Source of the DNA: Prorocentrum cordatum
Lineage: Eukaryota; Sar; Dinophyceae; Prorocentrales; Prorocentraceae
Direction of reading: 5' to 3'
Assembly (NCBI GenBank): GCA_963575745.1
Contig: CAUYUJ010003891.1
Coordinates: 958,193 to 995,692 of the forward strand
DNA length: 37,500 nucleotides
Of this stretch, positions 1 through 10,200 are shown piece after piece. The position numbers and the translations under genes were made by a program. How positions within the stretch are numbered: the first letter of the stretch is position 1; every line of letters begins with the position of its first letter. Under the pieces are notes generated by a model. The model had not been told where the DNA came from and did not search any database. It saw nothing but the letters and a program-made list of their open reading frames with translations.

Positions 1-82
1 TGATGGCGGTGGTGACGGTGACGACGACGACACTGACACCGACGATGATGCTGGTGATGGTGATGATGACGATGATGGCGAT

Positions 83-135
<53 letters not shown>

Positions 136-144
136 TGCTGATGC

Positions 145-238
<94 letters not shown>

Positions 239-255
239 GGTGGTGGTGGTGGTTG
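1..255. repeat. GAT trinucleotide microsatellite grading into GGT
   Basis: The stretch is an almost uninterrupted run of GAT/GAC triplets, becoming GGT triplets from about 222. It reads as poly-Met or poly-Asp in one strand and poly-Ile or poly-His in the other, so the long open frames here are repeat artefacts. It may begin before the window. Confidence 0.97.
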
Positions 256-990
256 GGAGGCCTCTTGGGCCTCCTGGGAGGCCTCTGGGGCATCCTGGGA
301 GGCCGATTGGGCCTCGTGGGATGCTTATTGGACCTCCTGGGAGGCATCTTGGGCCTTCTGAGAGGTTTCTTGGGCCTCCTGAGAGGCCCCTGGGGCCTCC
401 TCAGAGGCCTCTTGTGCCTCCCGAGAGGCCTCGTGGGGCTCCTGGGGTGCCTCTCGGGGGGCCTCCTGGTGATGCCTCTTGGGCCTCCTGTGATGCCTCT
501 TGGGCCTTCTGGAAGGCCTCTTGGGCCTCCTGAGAGACCTCTTGGGCCTCCTGAGAGACCTCTTGGGCCTCCTGAGAGACCACTTGAGCTTCCTAAGAGG
601 GTTCTTGGGCCTCCTAGGAGGCCTCTTGGGCCTCCTGGGAGGCCTCTGTGGCCTCCTGAGATGCCCCTGGGGCATCCTGGGCCTGCTGAGAAGCCTCTTT
701 GGCCTCTTGGGCCTCCTGAGAGGCCTTTTGGGCCTCCAGAGAAGCCTCTTGGGCCTCCTGAGATGTCTCTGGGGCCTCCTGAGAGGCCTCTGGGGCATCC
801 TCAGGCCTCTTTGGGCCTCCTGCGAGGTTTCTTGGGCCTCCCGACAGGCCCCTTGGGCATCCTGAGAGGCCTCTTCGGCCTCCTGAGATGGCTCTTGGGC
901 CTCCTGAGGGGCCACTGGGGCCTCCTGGGAGGCCTCGTGGGCCGCCTGGCAAGCCTCTGGGGCCTCCTGGGAAGCCTCCTGGGAGGCCTG
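253..990. repeat. GC-rich minisatellite, ~21-bp unit (GGCCTCTTGGGCCTCCTGAGA type)
   Basis: About 35 diverged copies of a ~21-bp unit built from GGCCTC, TTGGGCCTCCTG and AGAGG blocks lie head to tail. The unit length is near a multiple of three, so several frames stay open on both strands (G/L/P-rich on plus, R/P- or E/A/S-rich on minus). No frame shows non-repeat sequence, so I do not call a gene. Related units in the opposite orientation occur near 30.7-31.2 kb and 33.7-34.3 kb. Confidence 0.93.
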
Positions 991-1036
991 ACGACGAGGG
1001 CGTGGTTATTGTGATTGAGGCTGTCGAAAGGGACGA

Positions 1037-1093
1037 TGGCGTGATGATGATGGTGATGATGATGATGATGATGACGATGACGATGACGATGAC

Positions 1094-1166
<73 letters not shown>

Positions 1167-1169
1167 CGT

Positions 1170-1220
<51 letters not shown>

Positions 1221-1432
1221 CTTCTGCTGATGATGATGATTCTGATGATGATGATGAGTATGATGATGATGAGGAGGATGGTGATGAGGATGAGGATGAT
1301 AATGATGATGATGATGATGACGATGACGATGACGACGGCGATGACGATGACGACTACGATGATGATTGTGGTGAGGATGCACATGATGATGATTATGATG
1401 GTGGTGATGTTGATGATGATGATGATGTGTGA
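1037..1432. repeat. GAT trinucleotide microsatellite
   Basis: A second GAT/GAC triplet array, interrupted by short variants (GCGTAT near 1166, CTTCTGCTG near 1220, GAGGAGGATGGTG near 1270). The interruptions are not shared with the first array, so this looks like independent expansion rather than a recent copy. Confidence 0.96.
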
Positions 1433-1435
1433 TGA

Positions 1436-2450
1436 TCAACCATCATACATAATCAAACACCATACAACATCAAACATCATACGTCACCAAACATCATACA
1501 TCATCAGGCATCATCCATCATACAACAACACACAGCATCAAACATCATACATCATACATCACAATACACCATCAAACACCATAAATCATAATACGCCATC
1601 ATACACTAGCGTACACTATACATCATACATCATAATACACCATCAAACACAATACACCATAATACATCATCAAACAATATACGTCATACTAGACTATCAA
1701 ACACCGTACATCATACACCATCATACATCATCAAACATCACGCATCGTAACACACCGCACACCATCAAACATCATACAGCAAACATCAAACATCATCAAC
1801 CATCCTACATCAAACATCAAACATCATACATCATCAAACATCCGACATCATCAGCCATCAAACATCAAACATCATAAATGATCAGACATCGAACGTCATA
1901 CATCATCAAACATCAAACATCACACATCATCAAACATCATACATCATCAAACATCACACATCATGCATCATCAACCATCAAACATCAAACATCGCACATC
2001 AAACACCAAACATCATTAAACATAAAACATCAAGCACCATCAAACATCAACAAACATCACACATCAACCAACAACAATCATCAAACATACATCGTACAAC
2101 ATCAAACATCAAACATCATACCTCAAACATGCTGTATGATGATGCATGATGTTGTACGGCGATGACATCATCGTACAACATCATACATCATCATACATCA
2201 TCATACATCAACGTACAGCATCATACATCATCATACATCATCATACATCATCGTACATCATCATACATCATCATCATACATCATCATACATCATCAAACA
2301 TCATCGTACAACATCATACACCATCATACATCATCATCCACCATCATACATCATCATACATCATCGTACATCATCATACATCATCGTACACTATCATACA
2401 TCATCATACATCAGCATACATCATCATACATCATCATACATCATACAGAC
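1436..2450. repeat. CATCATACATCATCAAACAT-type minisatellite
   Basis: About 1 kb built only from CATCATACA, CATCAAACA and similar 9-13-bp words. The left two thirds is a disordered mixture rich in AAACATCA. From about 2165 it becomes a regular CATCATACAT array with CGTACA variants. It is much more AT-rich than the rest of the window. Open frames give His/Ile/Thr/Ser repeats and are not genes. Confidence 0.95.
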
Positions 2451-2584
2451 ATGAAACACCCACACCCACACCCACATCCACAATCTCATTTTTTTGTTAA
2501 AGCCGTTGGAAACGCGAAACCTCCATCACCAGCCTTAAGTCGTCTCACGGACGAACTGCCTGGCCACCATCCCCCGGTCAGCCC

Positions 2585-2585
<1 letters not shown>

Positions 2586-2644
<59 letters not shown>

Positions 2645-2660
2645 TAGTGGTAGTAGTGGA
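2586..2660. repeat. AGT trinucleotide microsatellite
   Basis: Roughly 24 AGT triplets, the last few interrupted as GGTAGTAGTGG. The preceding 135 bases (2451-2585) are unique sequence without a recognisable feature. Confidence 0.96.
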
Positions 2661-2663
2661 GTA

Positions 2664-2931
2664 CCTCTCACAGAACCTCTCACATAACCTCTCTCAGATC
2701 CTCTCTCATAACCTCTCTCAGAACCTCTGTCAAAACCTTACAGAAACTCTCAGAACCTCTCACAGAACCTCTCGGAGACTCTCAGAACCTCTCACAGAAC
2801 CTGTCAGAACCTCTCCCAGAACCTATCTCCCAGGAACTCTCATAACCTCTCTGAACCTCTCAGAACTTTCAGAACCTCTCAGAATCTCTAAGAACCTTTC
2901 AGAAGCTCTCAGAACCTCTCAGAATGCTCTC
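2664..2931. repeat. CTCTCAGAACC minisatellite (~11-12 bp)
   Basis: Diverged short units of the form CTCTCAGAAC, CTCTCACAGAAC and CTCTCATAAC are repeated about 23 times. The unit length varies by 1-2 bases, so no frame is maintained. Confidence 0.94.
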
Positions 2932-3124
2932 GGTGAGGCGCAGCTGCTGGAGGCTGGAAAACCGTTGGGAGACCAACGGAAACGCCCGAAAACCTCGAAC
3001 ATCGAACCCGAAGTTTCCCCGCCGCTCCTCCTTCGGCCGCACCCGACGCCTCTTGGCCGCCCCCGTGGCCGCACCCGACGCCTCTTGGCCACCCCTCCTG
3101 GCCGACCCCGACGCCTCGCCTCAC

Positions 3125-3234
3125 GCTGCGCCGTCCGACGCCCCCGGGTCCGAGCTCGCGCGCCCGCGGGCTCCTCAACGCGCGTGTCGCTCTTGCTCCA
3201 GCCGTGGATGACGTTGCCCTCCGCGATCTTCCTC
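3125..3234 (-). CDS. Candidate internal exon, unknown protein
   Basis: I do not recognise the protein. On the minus strand, the reading frame containing KIAEGNVIHGWSKSDTRVEE uses codons that almost all end in G or C, unlike its flanks. A C-rich tract ending in CCGCAG precedes it (acceptor at 3235-3236) and GTGAGG, a good donor, follows at 3124. The enclosed 110 bases give a basic tail rich in Arg. The splice sites and boundaries are inferred. The same DNA is also open on plus, and a repeated CGCACCCGACGCCTCTTGGC block (3039-3090) lies just downstream, which lowers certainty. Confidence 0.35.
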
Positions 3235-3349
3235 CTGCGGCGGGGCCGAGCGGGCCGGCCGGCGCGAGGGTGCGCAGGATAGGTCGGCGTCGCGCCCAGG
3301 GGGGAAAGCGGAGGAGGCGGGCCGGCCTTCCATGAAATCCAACCGTTGT

Positions 3350-3790
3350 ATTTTTTCACACTGGGTTTTTCGCCTGGTCCCGGGCCCTGGCGTCATCACA
3401 AGTCGATCTGGACAGATTAAATGCCACTGAAAGATTAAGCCTGGAGTTCCTTGAGTGATTTTTCAGTGTGGACTTTTTCACACTTCGGATCTCAAGGTTC
3501 TCAAAAATCTTGGCTGGTTCTGGCCATCAGAGAAGGTTCTAAACCTTCTCCGAAATCGCAGCCGGATTTGCGGGATGCCTGACACATTCCAAGAAACCCC
3601 GCCGCGCAATGAGAAGTCCTGCCCCCTTTCACCCCCACCCTCCACTTTTCATCGCACACGTCACACTCGCAACCAATCTGCTGCAACACGTGAACTGCGC
3701 CTCAAACACTCGAATCCGCCGACCGAACGTGTGAGTTCAAGGGGGATGGGGCGTCTGGGGTGGCTATGCCGGGATAGGGGGAAGGGAAAG
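3350..3790. other. Unique sequence, no gene supported
   Basis: Mixed-composition sequence between the exon-like island and the G-rich repeat. Short open frames exist on both strands, but none shows codon bias, motifs or splice signals I can defend. Confidence 0.6.
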
Positions 3791-3794
3791 GGAG

Positions 3795-4194
3795 GGGTCC
3801 GGTGGCGTGGGTTCCGGCGGCGTGGGTTCCGGCGGCGTGTGGGGGGGGGGGCGGGGGGGTCCGGTCCCCCGCCCCGCCTTTGGACAACGGGAATCGGGGG
3901 AGAAAGGGGGGGGTTGGTGGCGCGGGGGAGGGGAAGGAGGGGTTCCGTGGCGTGTGAGTTTGAAGGAGTTTCAACTACAGCCTCGAGGCTGAGCTTCAGC
4001 CTTTGGGGGGGTTGCCCAGGTGGCTCTGCCTGGGAAGGACGGGGGGGGGTGCGTGTGCGCGCGGGGTAATGTTTGTCCGTGTGCGCGAGAAAAGAATCGG
4101 GGAACGAGGGAAACGGAAGTGGAGCGGGACAAGAGCGGAAAACAGGAAACAAATAGGGGGGCAACGAGGGTGGCGGTGAAATGTGGGAATGTTG
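3795..4194. repeat. G-rich region with 15-bp GGCGTGGGTTCCGGC repeats
   Basis: Three tandem 15-bp units (about 3801-3838) run into G9-type tracts and G-rich sequence up to about 4060. Several clustered G-runs could form G-quadruplexes. The rest, up to the GT array, is G/A-rich with no supported gene. Confidence 0.8.
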
Positions 4195-4735
4195 TGCAGT
4201 GCGTGTTTGTGCGGTGTGTGTGTGTGTGTGCGCGCGCGTTGCCGGCGTGTGCGTGCGCATGTGCTTGCGAAGGTGGCGCGCGTGTGAATGTGGTGTGTGT
4301 GTGTGTGTGTCTGTGGGTGTGTGTCTGTCTGTGTGTGTCGCGTGTGTGTGTGTGTGTTGTGTGTTGTGTGTTGTGTGTCGTGTGTTGTGTGATGTGTGAT
4401 GTGTGTTGTGTGCTGTGTGTTGTGTTGTGTGTGTTGTGTGTGTTGTGTGTGTTGTGTTGTGTGTGTTGTGTGTTGTGTGTTGTCTGTGTGTGTTGTGTGT
4501 GTTGTGTGAGTTGTGTGTGTGTTGTGTGTTGTGTGTGTTGTGTGTGTTGTATGTTGTGTGTGTTGTGTGTGTGTTGTGTGTGTTGTGTGAGTTGTGTGTG
4601 TGTTGTGTGTTGTGTGTGTGTTGTGTGTGTTGTATGTTGTGTGTGTTGTGTGTTGTGTGTTGTGTGTTGTGTGTTGTGTGTGCGCGTGCGTGTGTGTGTG
4701 CGCGTGCGCGCGCCATGTCTGCGAGCGCGTGCGCG
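4195..4735. repeat. GT-rich satellite (GTGTGTTGTGTG)
   Basis: About 540 bases of (GT)n, GTGTGTTGTGTG and GTTGTGTGAGTTGTGTG words, flanked by alternating GCGCGTGCG at both ends. It contains a larger-order duplication: the block TTGTGTGAGTTGTGTGTGTG near 4504 recurs near 4584. Alternating purine-pyrimidine sequence of this kind can adopt Z-DNA. The Cys/Val or Thr/His frames are artefacts. Confidence 0.95.
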
Positions 4736-4926
4736 CGCGCCTGCCGGCGAAATGTCGCAGCCCATTCTGGGGGGCGCCCCGAACGACCCGGATCGGCGGC
4801 ACTGGCCGAAGGCCACTAAAATACTCAGTCGTCTATGCATGCACCCTCGCGGTCCCGGGCGGCACCGCCTGGCCCAGGCCGACGGGGAACTGCAAGGCCG
4901 CGGCGCTGCCAATGGGAGGGGCGAGA

Positions 4927-5030
4927 GGAAGAGGAGGAGGAGGAGGAGGAGGAGGAGGAGGAGGAGGAGGAGGAGGAGGAAAAGGAGGAGGAGGAGGTGG
5001 AGGAGGAGGATGAGGAGGAACACCAACCCA
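4927..5030. repeat. GGA trinucleotide microsatellite
   Basis: About 27 GGA/GAG triplets with single interruptions (AAAGGA, GGTGGA, GATGAG). It reads as poly-Glu or poly-Gly on plus and poly-Ser or poly-Pro on minus. Confidence 0.95.
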
Positions 5031-5184
5031 GTTTGCGCGGCATTTCCCGGGCGGCGATGGACCGGAAGACTCGAATGGCCTGCGTGGCGAAGGCGCGCCT
5101 AACGAACCAACTGCACTTCCCTCGATTGCGCCCGCGGGTCGCGTGTAATGCAGAGAGGAAGGGGTCGGATGAATTTGGACAAGC

Positions 5185-5473
5185 ATGGCGCTGCTCGCGG
5201 GCAAGCTCTGGGAACGCTGGAAGACGCTGAAGGCCGAAGGTGAAGCGTATTGCTGGCCAAAGGATCGATCCTCCAATTAGCCTGGCGAAAGACCCAACCA
5301 TACGCAGTTGTGAATACCGCAATTGTGAATACCATCTTCGCCCACGCCCCCTATGTGGCCACGGCTTCCCGCCGGAGCCCGACGTGCTCAGGGGCGCGTT
5401 CGCGGCCGTCTTCGCGGGCGCCGATGACGACGAAGACGGCGCCCCCCGGAGCAGGAGCAGGAGAGCGCTCTGA
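5185..5473 (+). CDS. Candidate two-exon gene, unknown small protein
   Basis: I do not recognise the product. An ATG at 5185 opens MALLAGKLWERWKTLKAEG, an amphipathic helix whose codons nearly all end in G or C. It runs to a possible donor GT at 5240-5241. A second stretch, from about 5337 to the TGA at 5471-5473, has the same bias and reads through PPEPDVLRGAFAAVFAG, an acidic DDDED block and a basic RSRSRR end. The acceptor is uncertain; an AG at 5290-5291 keeps phase. The poorly biased sequence between (with a repeated GTGAATACC) looks intronic. This is a prediction only; an overlapping minus-strand frame is also open. Confidence 0.33.
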
Positions 5474-5499
5474 GAGCCATGAGGGAAGCTGTCACTGGC

Positions 5500-6345
5500 G
5501 CCCCTCATGGCTTATGGTGTTGGGTCCTGGCACCCCCACCAGAGCCTTCGGTGGAGTTTCCTATGGGGCCACGAAGCGTGTGAGAGGTGTGCCAAAATGG
5601 GTGTGGGTTCCGCGTGCGAGTTCCGCCGCTGGGACCTTGGGTGGAGCTCCCTATTGGGCCACGAAGCGTGTGAGGGGCGTGCCAAACTGGGCGTGGGCAC
5701 CGCGTGCGAGCTCCGCCACTGAAGCCTTCGGTGGAGTTCCCTATGGGGCCACGAAGCCTGTGACGGGCGTGCCAAAATGGGCGCGGGTACCGCGTGCGAG
5801 TTCCTCCGCTGGGACCTCAATTGGAGTTCCCTATGGGGCCGCGAAGCGTGCGAGGGGTGAAGCCTTCGGTGGAGTTCCCTATGGGGCCACGAAACGTGTG
5901 AGAGGTGTGCCAAAATTGGTGTGGGTACCGCATGCGAGTTCCGCCACTGGGACCTTCGGTGGAGCCCCCTATGGGGCCGCGAAACGTGTGAGGGGTGTGC
6001 CAAAATGGGCGCGGGTACCGCGTGCGAGTTCCGCCGCTGGGACCTTCGGTGGAGCTCCCTATGGGGCCGCGAAGCGTGTGAGAGGTGTGCCAAAATGGGC
6101 GTGGGTTCCGCATGCGAGTTCCGCCACTGAAGCCTTCGGTGGAGCTCCTTATGGGGCCACGAAACGTGTGAGGGGTGTGCCAAGATGGGTGTGGGTACCG
6201 CATGCGAGTTCCGCCACTGGGACTCTAGGTGGAGCTCCCTATGGGGCCACGAAGCGTGTGAGGGGTGTGCCAAAATCGGCGTGGGCACCGCATGCGAGTT
6301 CCGCCGCTGGGACCTTAGGTGGAGCTCCCTATGGGGCCAAGTGAG
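5500..6345. repeat. 90-bp tandem array, 8 full units plus one 48-bp unit
   Basis: Units begin at GGAG in 5553, 5643, 5733, 5823, 5871, 5961, 6051, 6141, 6231 and 6321. The period is exactly 90, except that the unit at 5823 is 48 bases, an internal loss of 42. Both numbers are multiples of three, so open frames run through the array on both strands: plus 5250-6344, repeat GVPYGATKRVRGVPKWVWVP; minus 6351-5512, repeat containing WPHRELHRR and NSHAVPTPILAH. I cannot decide whether either frame is translated. Unit-to-unit changes include both silent and replacement changes in either frame. It could be a repeat-protein exon or a satellite. Confidence 0.9.
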
Positions 6346-6379
6346 ATTCACGTCTCAGTCCTTCGCCCTGCCCCTGCAT

Positions 6380-7590
6380 CTCGGCATTGCCCATGCCGCA
6401 CAGGAAAGCCTCCTCGACGCCCACGGCGACGCACGCCCAGTCTGCGCAACCAAAAAAAAAAACGCGCTGGGGCGCCCGCGTCGCCGCACCGGCGAACGTC
6501 TCCGAGGCTCCGGGGCCCGTGCCGCAAAAGCCTCTGAGCGCCACTTGGCACCTGATGATCGCGGCAATTTCGCCGCCTGGCCCCTTGCGGCGCTTGCGCT
6601 TGAACGCGCGTCTGGAGCCCGTGAGCTTCCGAGCGCCTTTGAGGAGTCGTCGCGCGAAACGCGTGCACCTGGCCCAAACCGCAAGCTCCTCGGGGACGGC
6701 GGCGGCCACCTCCTTGGGTGGCCTCGACACCTCCTCTGAGCACGGGAGATCGGCGTCGCGCTTGATTGTCGCGGTCTTGACGGCGGCAAAAACTGCGAGC
6801 ACGGCGGCAAAAACTGCAAGCACGGCGGCGATGGGCGCGCCAGCAACATAGTTGCCCTCGCGGCAACTCAGAAGTACCCCATCGTGCTCCAGGATCCAGG
6901 TGCAACTCCGCGCTTCCTCCTCCTCCATCGTCCTCCTCTGGATCGGCGCAGAGGAAGGCGATGGAGGAGGCGCTGCGCAGGAAGTTAATGGATGCGCTGA
7001 CGCTGGCGCTGCGTCTCCAGGTGCTGGGGCCGCTCGCGTGGCTGGCGGCCCATGCTGGCGGCTGCGTGCTCGACGGCGGCGTAGACCATCAGCTGGATGT
7101 CGGCGCTCTCCATCTCCTGCAACTCCCGGGCCACATCCTCCGCGCCCTCGACCTCGTGCCAAGCTGCCAACATCGCCCGTGCGATGTGGCAAGGGAAAGC
7201 CGCGCGGCCTCTTCGGGCATCGCCGACAGGGCTAATGCTGAACCGCCCTCGGTAACGCTGGCGGCGTCCTCGGGGCCGTCGGCAACGCAGACGTCGACCG
7301 CCCCGTCCTGGCCCTGCCCGGCGACGGCTGCCGGCGGCTGTTCGTCGCCCAGGACAAACTGGATGATGCGGGCGTCTTCCGCGGCTCGCCGAAGGGGCTG
7401 CGCGCGTCGAACTCGTCGCCGCCCGTCCAAATCCAAATGGCGGGCGTCGCTCGGGTTCCAAGGGGGGCGCCGGATGACCTGGCGGCGGGCGCAGCCTGGC
7501 CAATCGCCCGCGGATTTCTGGCCGCGCACGAGACGCGCGGCGCGAGCGCCAGGTAGCTGAAAACCTGCGCGGGACAAATGGCTCAAAACA
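6380..7590 (-). pseudogene. C-terminal region of the retroelement polyprotein, unassigned
   Basis: Three minus frames each carry protein-like sequence in turn: RIIQFVLGDEQPPAAVAGQG (near 7360-7300), then AMLAAWHEVEGAEDVARELQ and ADIQLMVYAAVEHAAASMGR (7180-7050), then CTWILEHDGVLLSCREGNYV and an Ala/Val-rich stretch from a 21-bp duplication (6779-6822), then KEVAAAVPEELAVWARCTRF and a basic KRKRRK patch. A run of ten A (6452-6461) lies near the end. I see no YxDD or other reverse-transcriptase motif, so the function is unknown. Confidence 0.4.
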
Positions 7591-7624
7591 TAAGAGAAAT
7601 CAAAGCGCTACCAAGCCGGCTCGG

Positions 7625-8050
7625 TCAGCTGCACGCCCTGCTCGCCCCCCCAATGGCCGGAGGTCCGGGCCCCACGCCCCGGCGCAAGTCCCCCGCGCGA
7701 TCCCAGGCCAGGCCTGCTCGCGCCATGCCAGTGCCCATGTCGTCGAAGACGGCGCCGATAAAAGTCCTCGCGCCCTGCAATCTGCAGACTATCTCGGCGC
7801 CGAAGTGCGCCATGCCCCCAGAAAAGGCAGCGCCCGGACCTGCCTGGCCTGGCGCGTCCTTTGTGCCGGGAGGCCGGGGAATCTCAATCGCCCACGTTGA
7901 AGCGCCCATCTCACGCCTCTGTGCCGCGTGTCCAGAGGGCGCCGTCAACGCGGGCAATTGGAGCCGCTTCAATAATACGCTGCAAGGCGATATCGCGGAT
8001 GCGCCACTGCAGTCGGCTAGGCGGCGCCGTGCAACCAGCAGCGGGGCAGG
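7625..8050 (-). pseudogene. Post-integrase domain of the retroelement
   Basis: RLQWRIRDIALQRIIEA (near 8020-7970) is the helix that normally follows the integrase core in these elements. After a frame change, PRPPGTKDAPGQAGPG (7880-7830) matches the R(E/P)P-x-x-KD-x-x-GW-x-GPA pattern of the small SH3-like post-integrase fold, with Gln in place of the usual Trp. EIVCRLQGARTFIGAVFDD continues it. The assignment rests on recalled family patterns. Confidence 0.45.
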
Positions 8051-9285
8051 CCCCAGCGGCAGTCGCCCTCGCCCTCCTCGCCTGCATCGCGCGGCGGCAG
8101 CCTGGGGGGCTGCCCGCCGAAGACGACGTCGGACGGCGCAACGCCGCCCACGTGGGCGAGGCTCTTGCCGGCGAGGGTGGCGCGGGCCCGCGTGGAGTCG
8201 AAATTGGCGGCGCTGCTTTCGCGCTCCAGTTGCTCTTCGGCAGCGTGTAGCGCGCGTCTCTGCATTGCCCCGCGTCGCACGATGAAACGATCATGCCGAC
8301 GCGGAGCGCGGGTGCCCACCTGGGCCCCTCTCCTCCTCATCTCCTCTACGAAGTACTTGCAAGTCATCCCGCCGTCGCTGTCCACGACAAGGTCTCCATT
8401 GATCCAAACAGCTGGATCCAGGACCTGTCAACTGCCGCAAGCAAAGTTGAATCGCGTCTGTCCGCGATCTCATGGCCGTGGCGCCACCGTGAGGCGCAGC
8501 GGATCAAGCGCAGCATCGTACGAGCACTGTAGAAAAAAGATATCGCATTCAACATGCTCGTGAAATCGCGTCGACATGCGTGGCGCGGGGATGGTACGGC
8601 GTTCCAGCGGGAGCCACTTACGACATTCCCGACAGGTGTTGATTACTGCTGGGACGGGGTCCTGGACGGTCTGTGGCATGTTGGCTGCACGAAGTGCTCG
8701 AGCGATCTTAGTGTATGCGTGTCTCGTGCGAGTCGCCACGTAGTGCTCGCAGTGACGTGGTGACTTCAAATCGGGCCCAGTCTGCAGGCGTTGGGTTGCC
8801 GACAGCAGCGTCGGCGGCTCTTGATGCTGCCCGTCTCGGTGCTGCGCTGGTTCATAGACTGGCAACGCAATTGCAGGATCCACTACCCCGAGCCCCGCCG
8901 CTGGCGGATGAGCCAGCTCCTGGTGCACTGGACGGTGCCAATGGCAATGCTGCCTCGTCTGCTGCTTCGAGGCCAGCTCCTCCAAGTAGTTCAGCCTGTT
9001 GATCGCTGGTTGGGCAGGGCCCTCAAGTTCGCGCTGGTGCTCGTGGATGTTGGCCAGTGCGCGGGCGCGGCCGCGCGCGGGGATCTGCGAACCTGCGCTC
9101 GCTGAGCTCGCGGGCGCGCGCTGGATGGTCGCGATTTTCTCTTCTCGGCAGCCTGGGCAATCCCAATGCATGGGGGCGCTGCGGGGGCGCCAGGAAGCGG
9201 CCGGACCTCGGGAGTGCATGGGCGAATCTGACCGCAAATTGCGTCGGCGCGCCACGCGTGTGTCGCGCGCGCGCTCAGAAGCCAT
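7990..9285 (-). pseudogene. Retroelement integrase: zinc finger and DDE core, broken
   Basis: The integrase inserts element cDNA into the genome. On minus, NTCRECRKW (8634-8610) supplies the CxxC of the HHCC finger. STRFHEHVECDIFF follows, with the first catalytic Asp near 8544. The frame then shifts: LIRCASRWRHGHEI (about 8530-8480), then WIQLFGSMETL, and after another shift DSDGGMTCKYFVEEMRRRG with the second Asp near 8380. In RHDRFIVRRGAMQRR (about 8305-8260) a Val codon (GTG) stands where the family has the third catalytic residue, Glu (ERR). ATLAGKSLAHVGGVAPSDVVFGGQP closes the core (quoted in two parts by position 8195-8120). The loss of Glu plus the frameshifts make it inactive. Confidence 0.62.
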
Positions 9286-9639
9286 GGCCCTCTGATACCT
9301 CCCCTGTTGCCTCTGAGCGCCCTGCTGGGGAGGCTGCCGCCTCGGCGCCGCATTTGCTGATATTTTTCGCCATGTGCGGGCCGCTCAGGCTTCGGCGTAA
9401 GCGCGATGCCCTTGAAAGGCCGTTCGGCCATTTTCCATTGCCAAATTTTGACGTCGGGGCTGTTCCGCCGGGGGGCGTAAGACTCGGGTTCGGGTGGCCT
9501 TGTTCTGGCCTGACAGGGCCATCGTGAATTTGACGAGGCCCAGCCTGACATTTGACGCGATCTCCCGCTGCATGCATCCCACGAAAACTGGGCCGTCCAA
9601 ATCCAGGAGCCGCTCGTCAAAAAGCGTCGGCGAACTCGA

Positions 9640-10200
9640 GTTCCAACTCGAGTTCCGGCGTGCTCGAGTCTTGCGTTTCCCCGATTGTGGCCCACGGCGC
9701 GCGCGCGGTTGCGCTGGCTCGCGCGCTTGAAGTTCACGAACTGCTCGAGGATCTCTGGGGCGTTGGGGACCAAGCCTGCGGTCTTCTGCATGATGCCCCC
9801 CCGGCGATCTCGCAGCCCAAAGTGGGCAGGGGTCGTAGGCGATCTCGCGCGCGCCCGGTGACGCCAGCATCTCTCGGCAAGGCGGCTCGCTGCGCAGCCA
9901 TGATGGGTCTGGTTGCTCGTTGACGAAAGCGTCCTCATGGGGCATGGCCAGGTGCTGCGGTTACGTTCGTAGTCAAACGTAACCCAAAAACCGACGGGCC
10001 TGCAGGCCGGAGCCGTGATGGCTAGGAACCGATTTTGTCGGATGTATCGCTCCACGGCTCTCTGCTGGCTCTCGTCGTTGAAGTCGTAGCCAGCCACCAA
10101 CTCGAAATTGGTGCCCAACTTGAGATGGCGGCGGACAGCAAGTTGGCTTGTCCGAGCATGCCCACCGAAGATATCGATGGTCCTTGGCGTCAGTGCCGCA
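9640..10200 (-). pseudogene. Cytosine-methyltransferase-like domain of a retroelement, frameshifted
   Basis: Motif I-like DIFGGHARTSQLAVRR starts at 10175 (compare DLFSG in C5-methyltransferases). It is followed by NFELVAGYDFND and then ITAPACRPVGFW, where the Cys codon (10004-10002) sits where the catalytic PPC motif is expected. The frame then shifts: VNEQPDPSWL (near 9925) takes the place of the ENV/VEQP motif. A second shift returns to the first frame for FGLRDRRGGIMQKTAGL and PEILEQFVNF (9830-9730), and a third is needed for HAWATIGETQDSSTPELE near 9690-9640. Domains like this occur in copia-type elements of dinoflagellates. With three shifts it cannot be active. It is truncated against real methyltransferases, and target-recognition residues cannot be judged. 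Confidence 0.6.

Noticed and set aside
3-1877. Long open frames (176-329 codons) over the first 1.9 kb, both strands
   Set aside because: They consist only of triplet and minisatellite repeats (poly-Met, poly-Ile, poly-His, GPP-type) with no non-repeat protein sequence.
1436-2450. CRISPR-like array in the CATCATACATCA region
   Set aside because: Units are short, contiguous and lack unique spacers; the context is eukaryotic satellite DNA.
3325-3356. Inverted similarity with 36855-36886 (GAAAAAATRCAACG...TTGGA)
   Set aside because: About 30 bases, built partly on an A-run, with no extension on either side; too weak to call a dispersed repeat.
3661-5102. Overlapping 268-360-codon frames (Thr/His or Cys/Val repeats, Ser/Pro/Glu runs)
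   Set aside because: They are produced by the GT satellite and the GGA microsatellite; real-looking sequence begins only at 5185.
10084-10104. TCGTAGCCAGCC as a possible plus-strand spliced-leader relict
   Set aside because: The match ends after eight bases and the same DNA encodes FELVAGYDF of the methyltransferase-like domain on minus.
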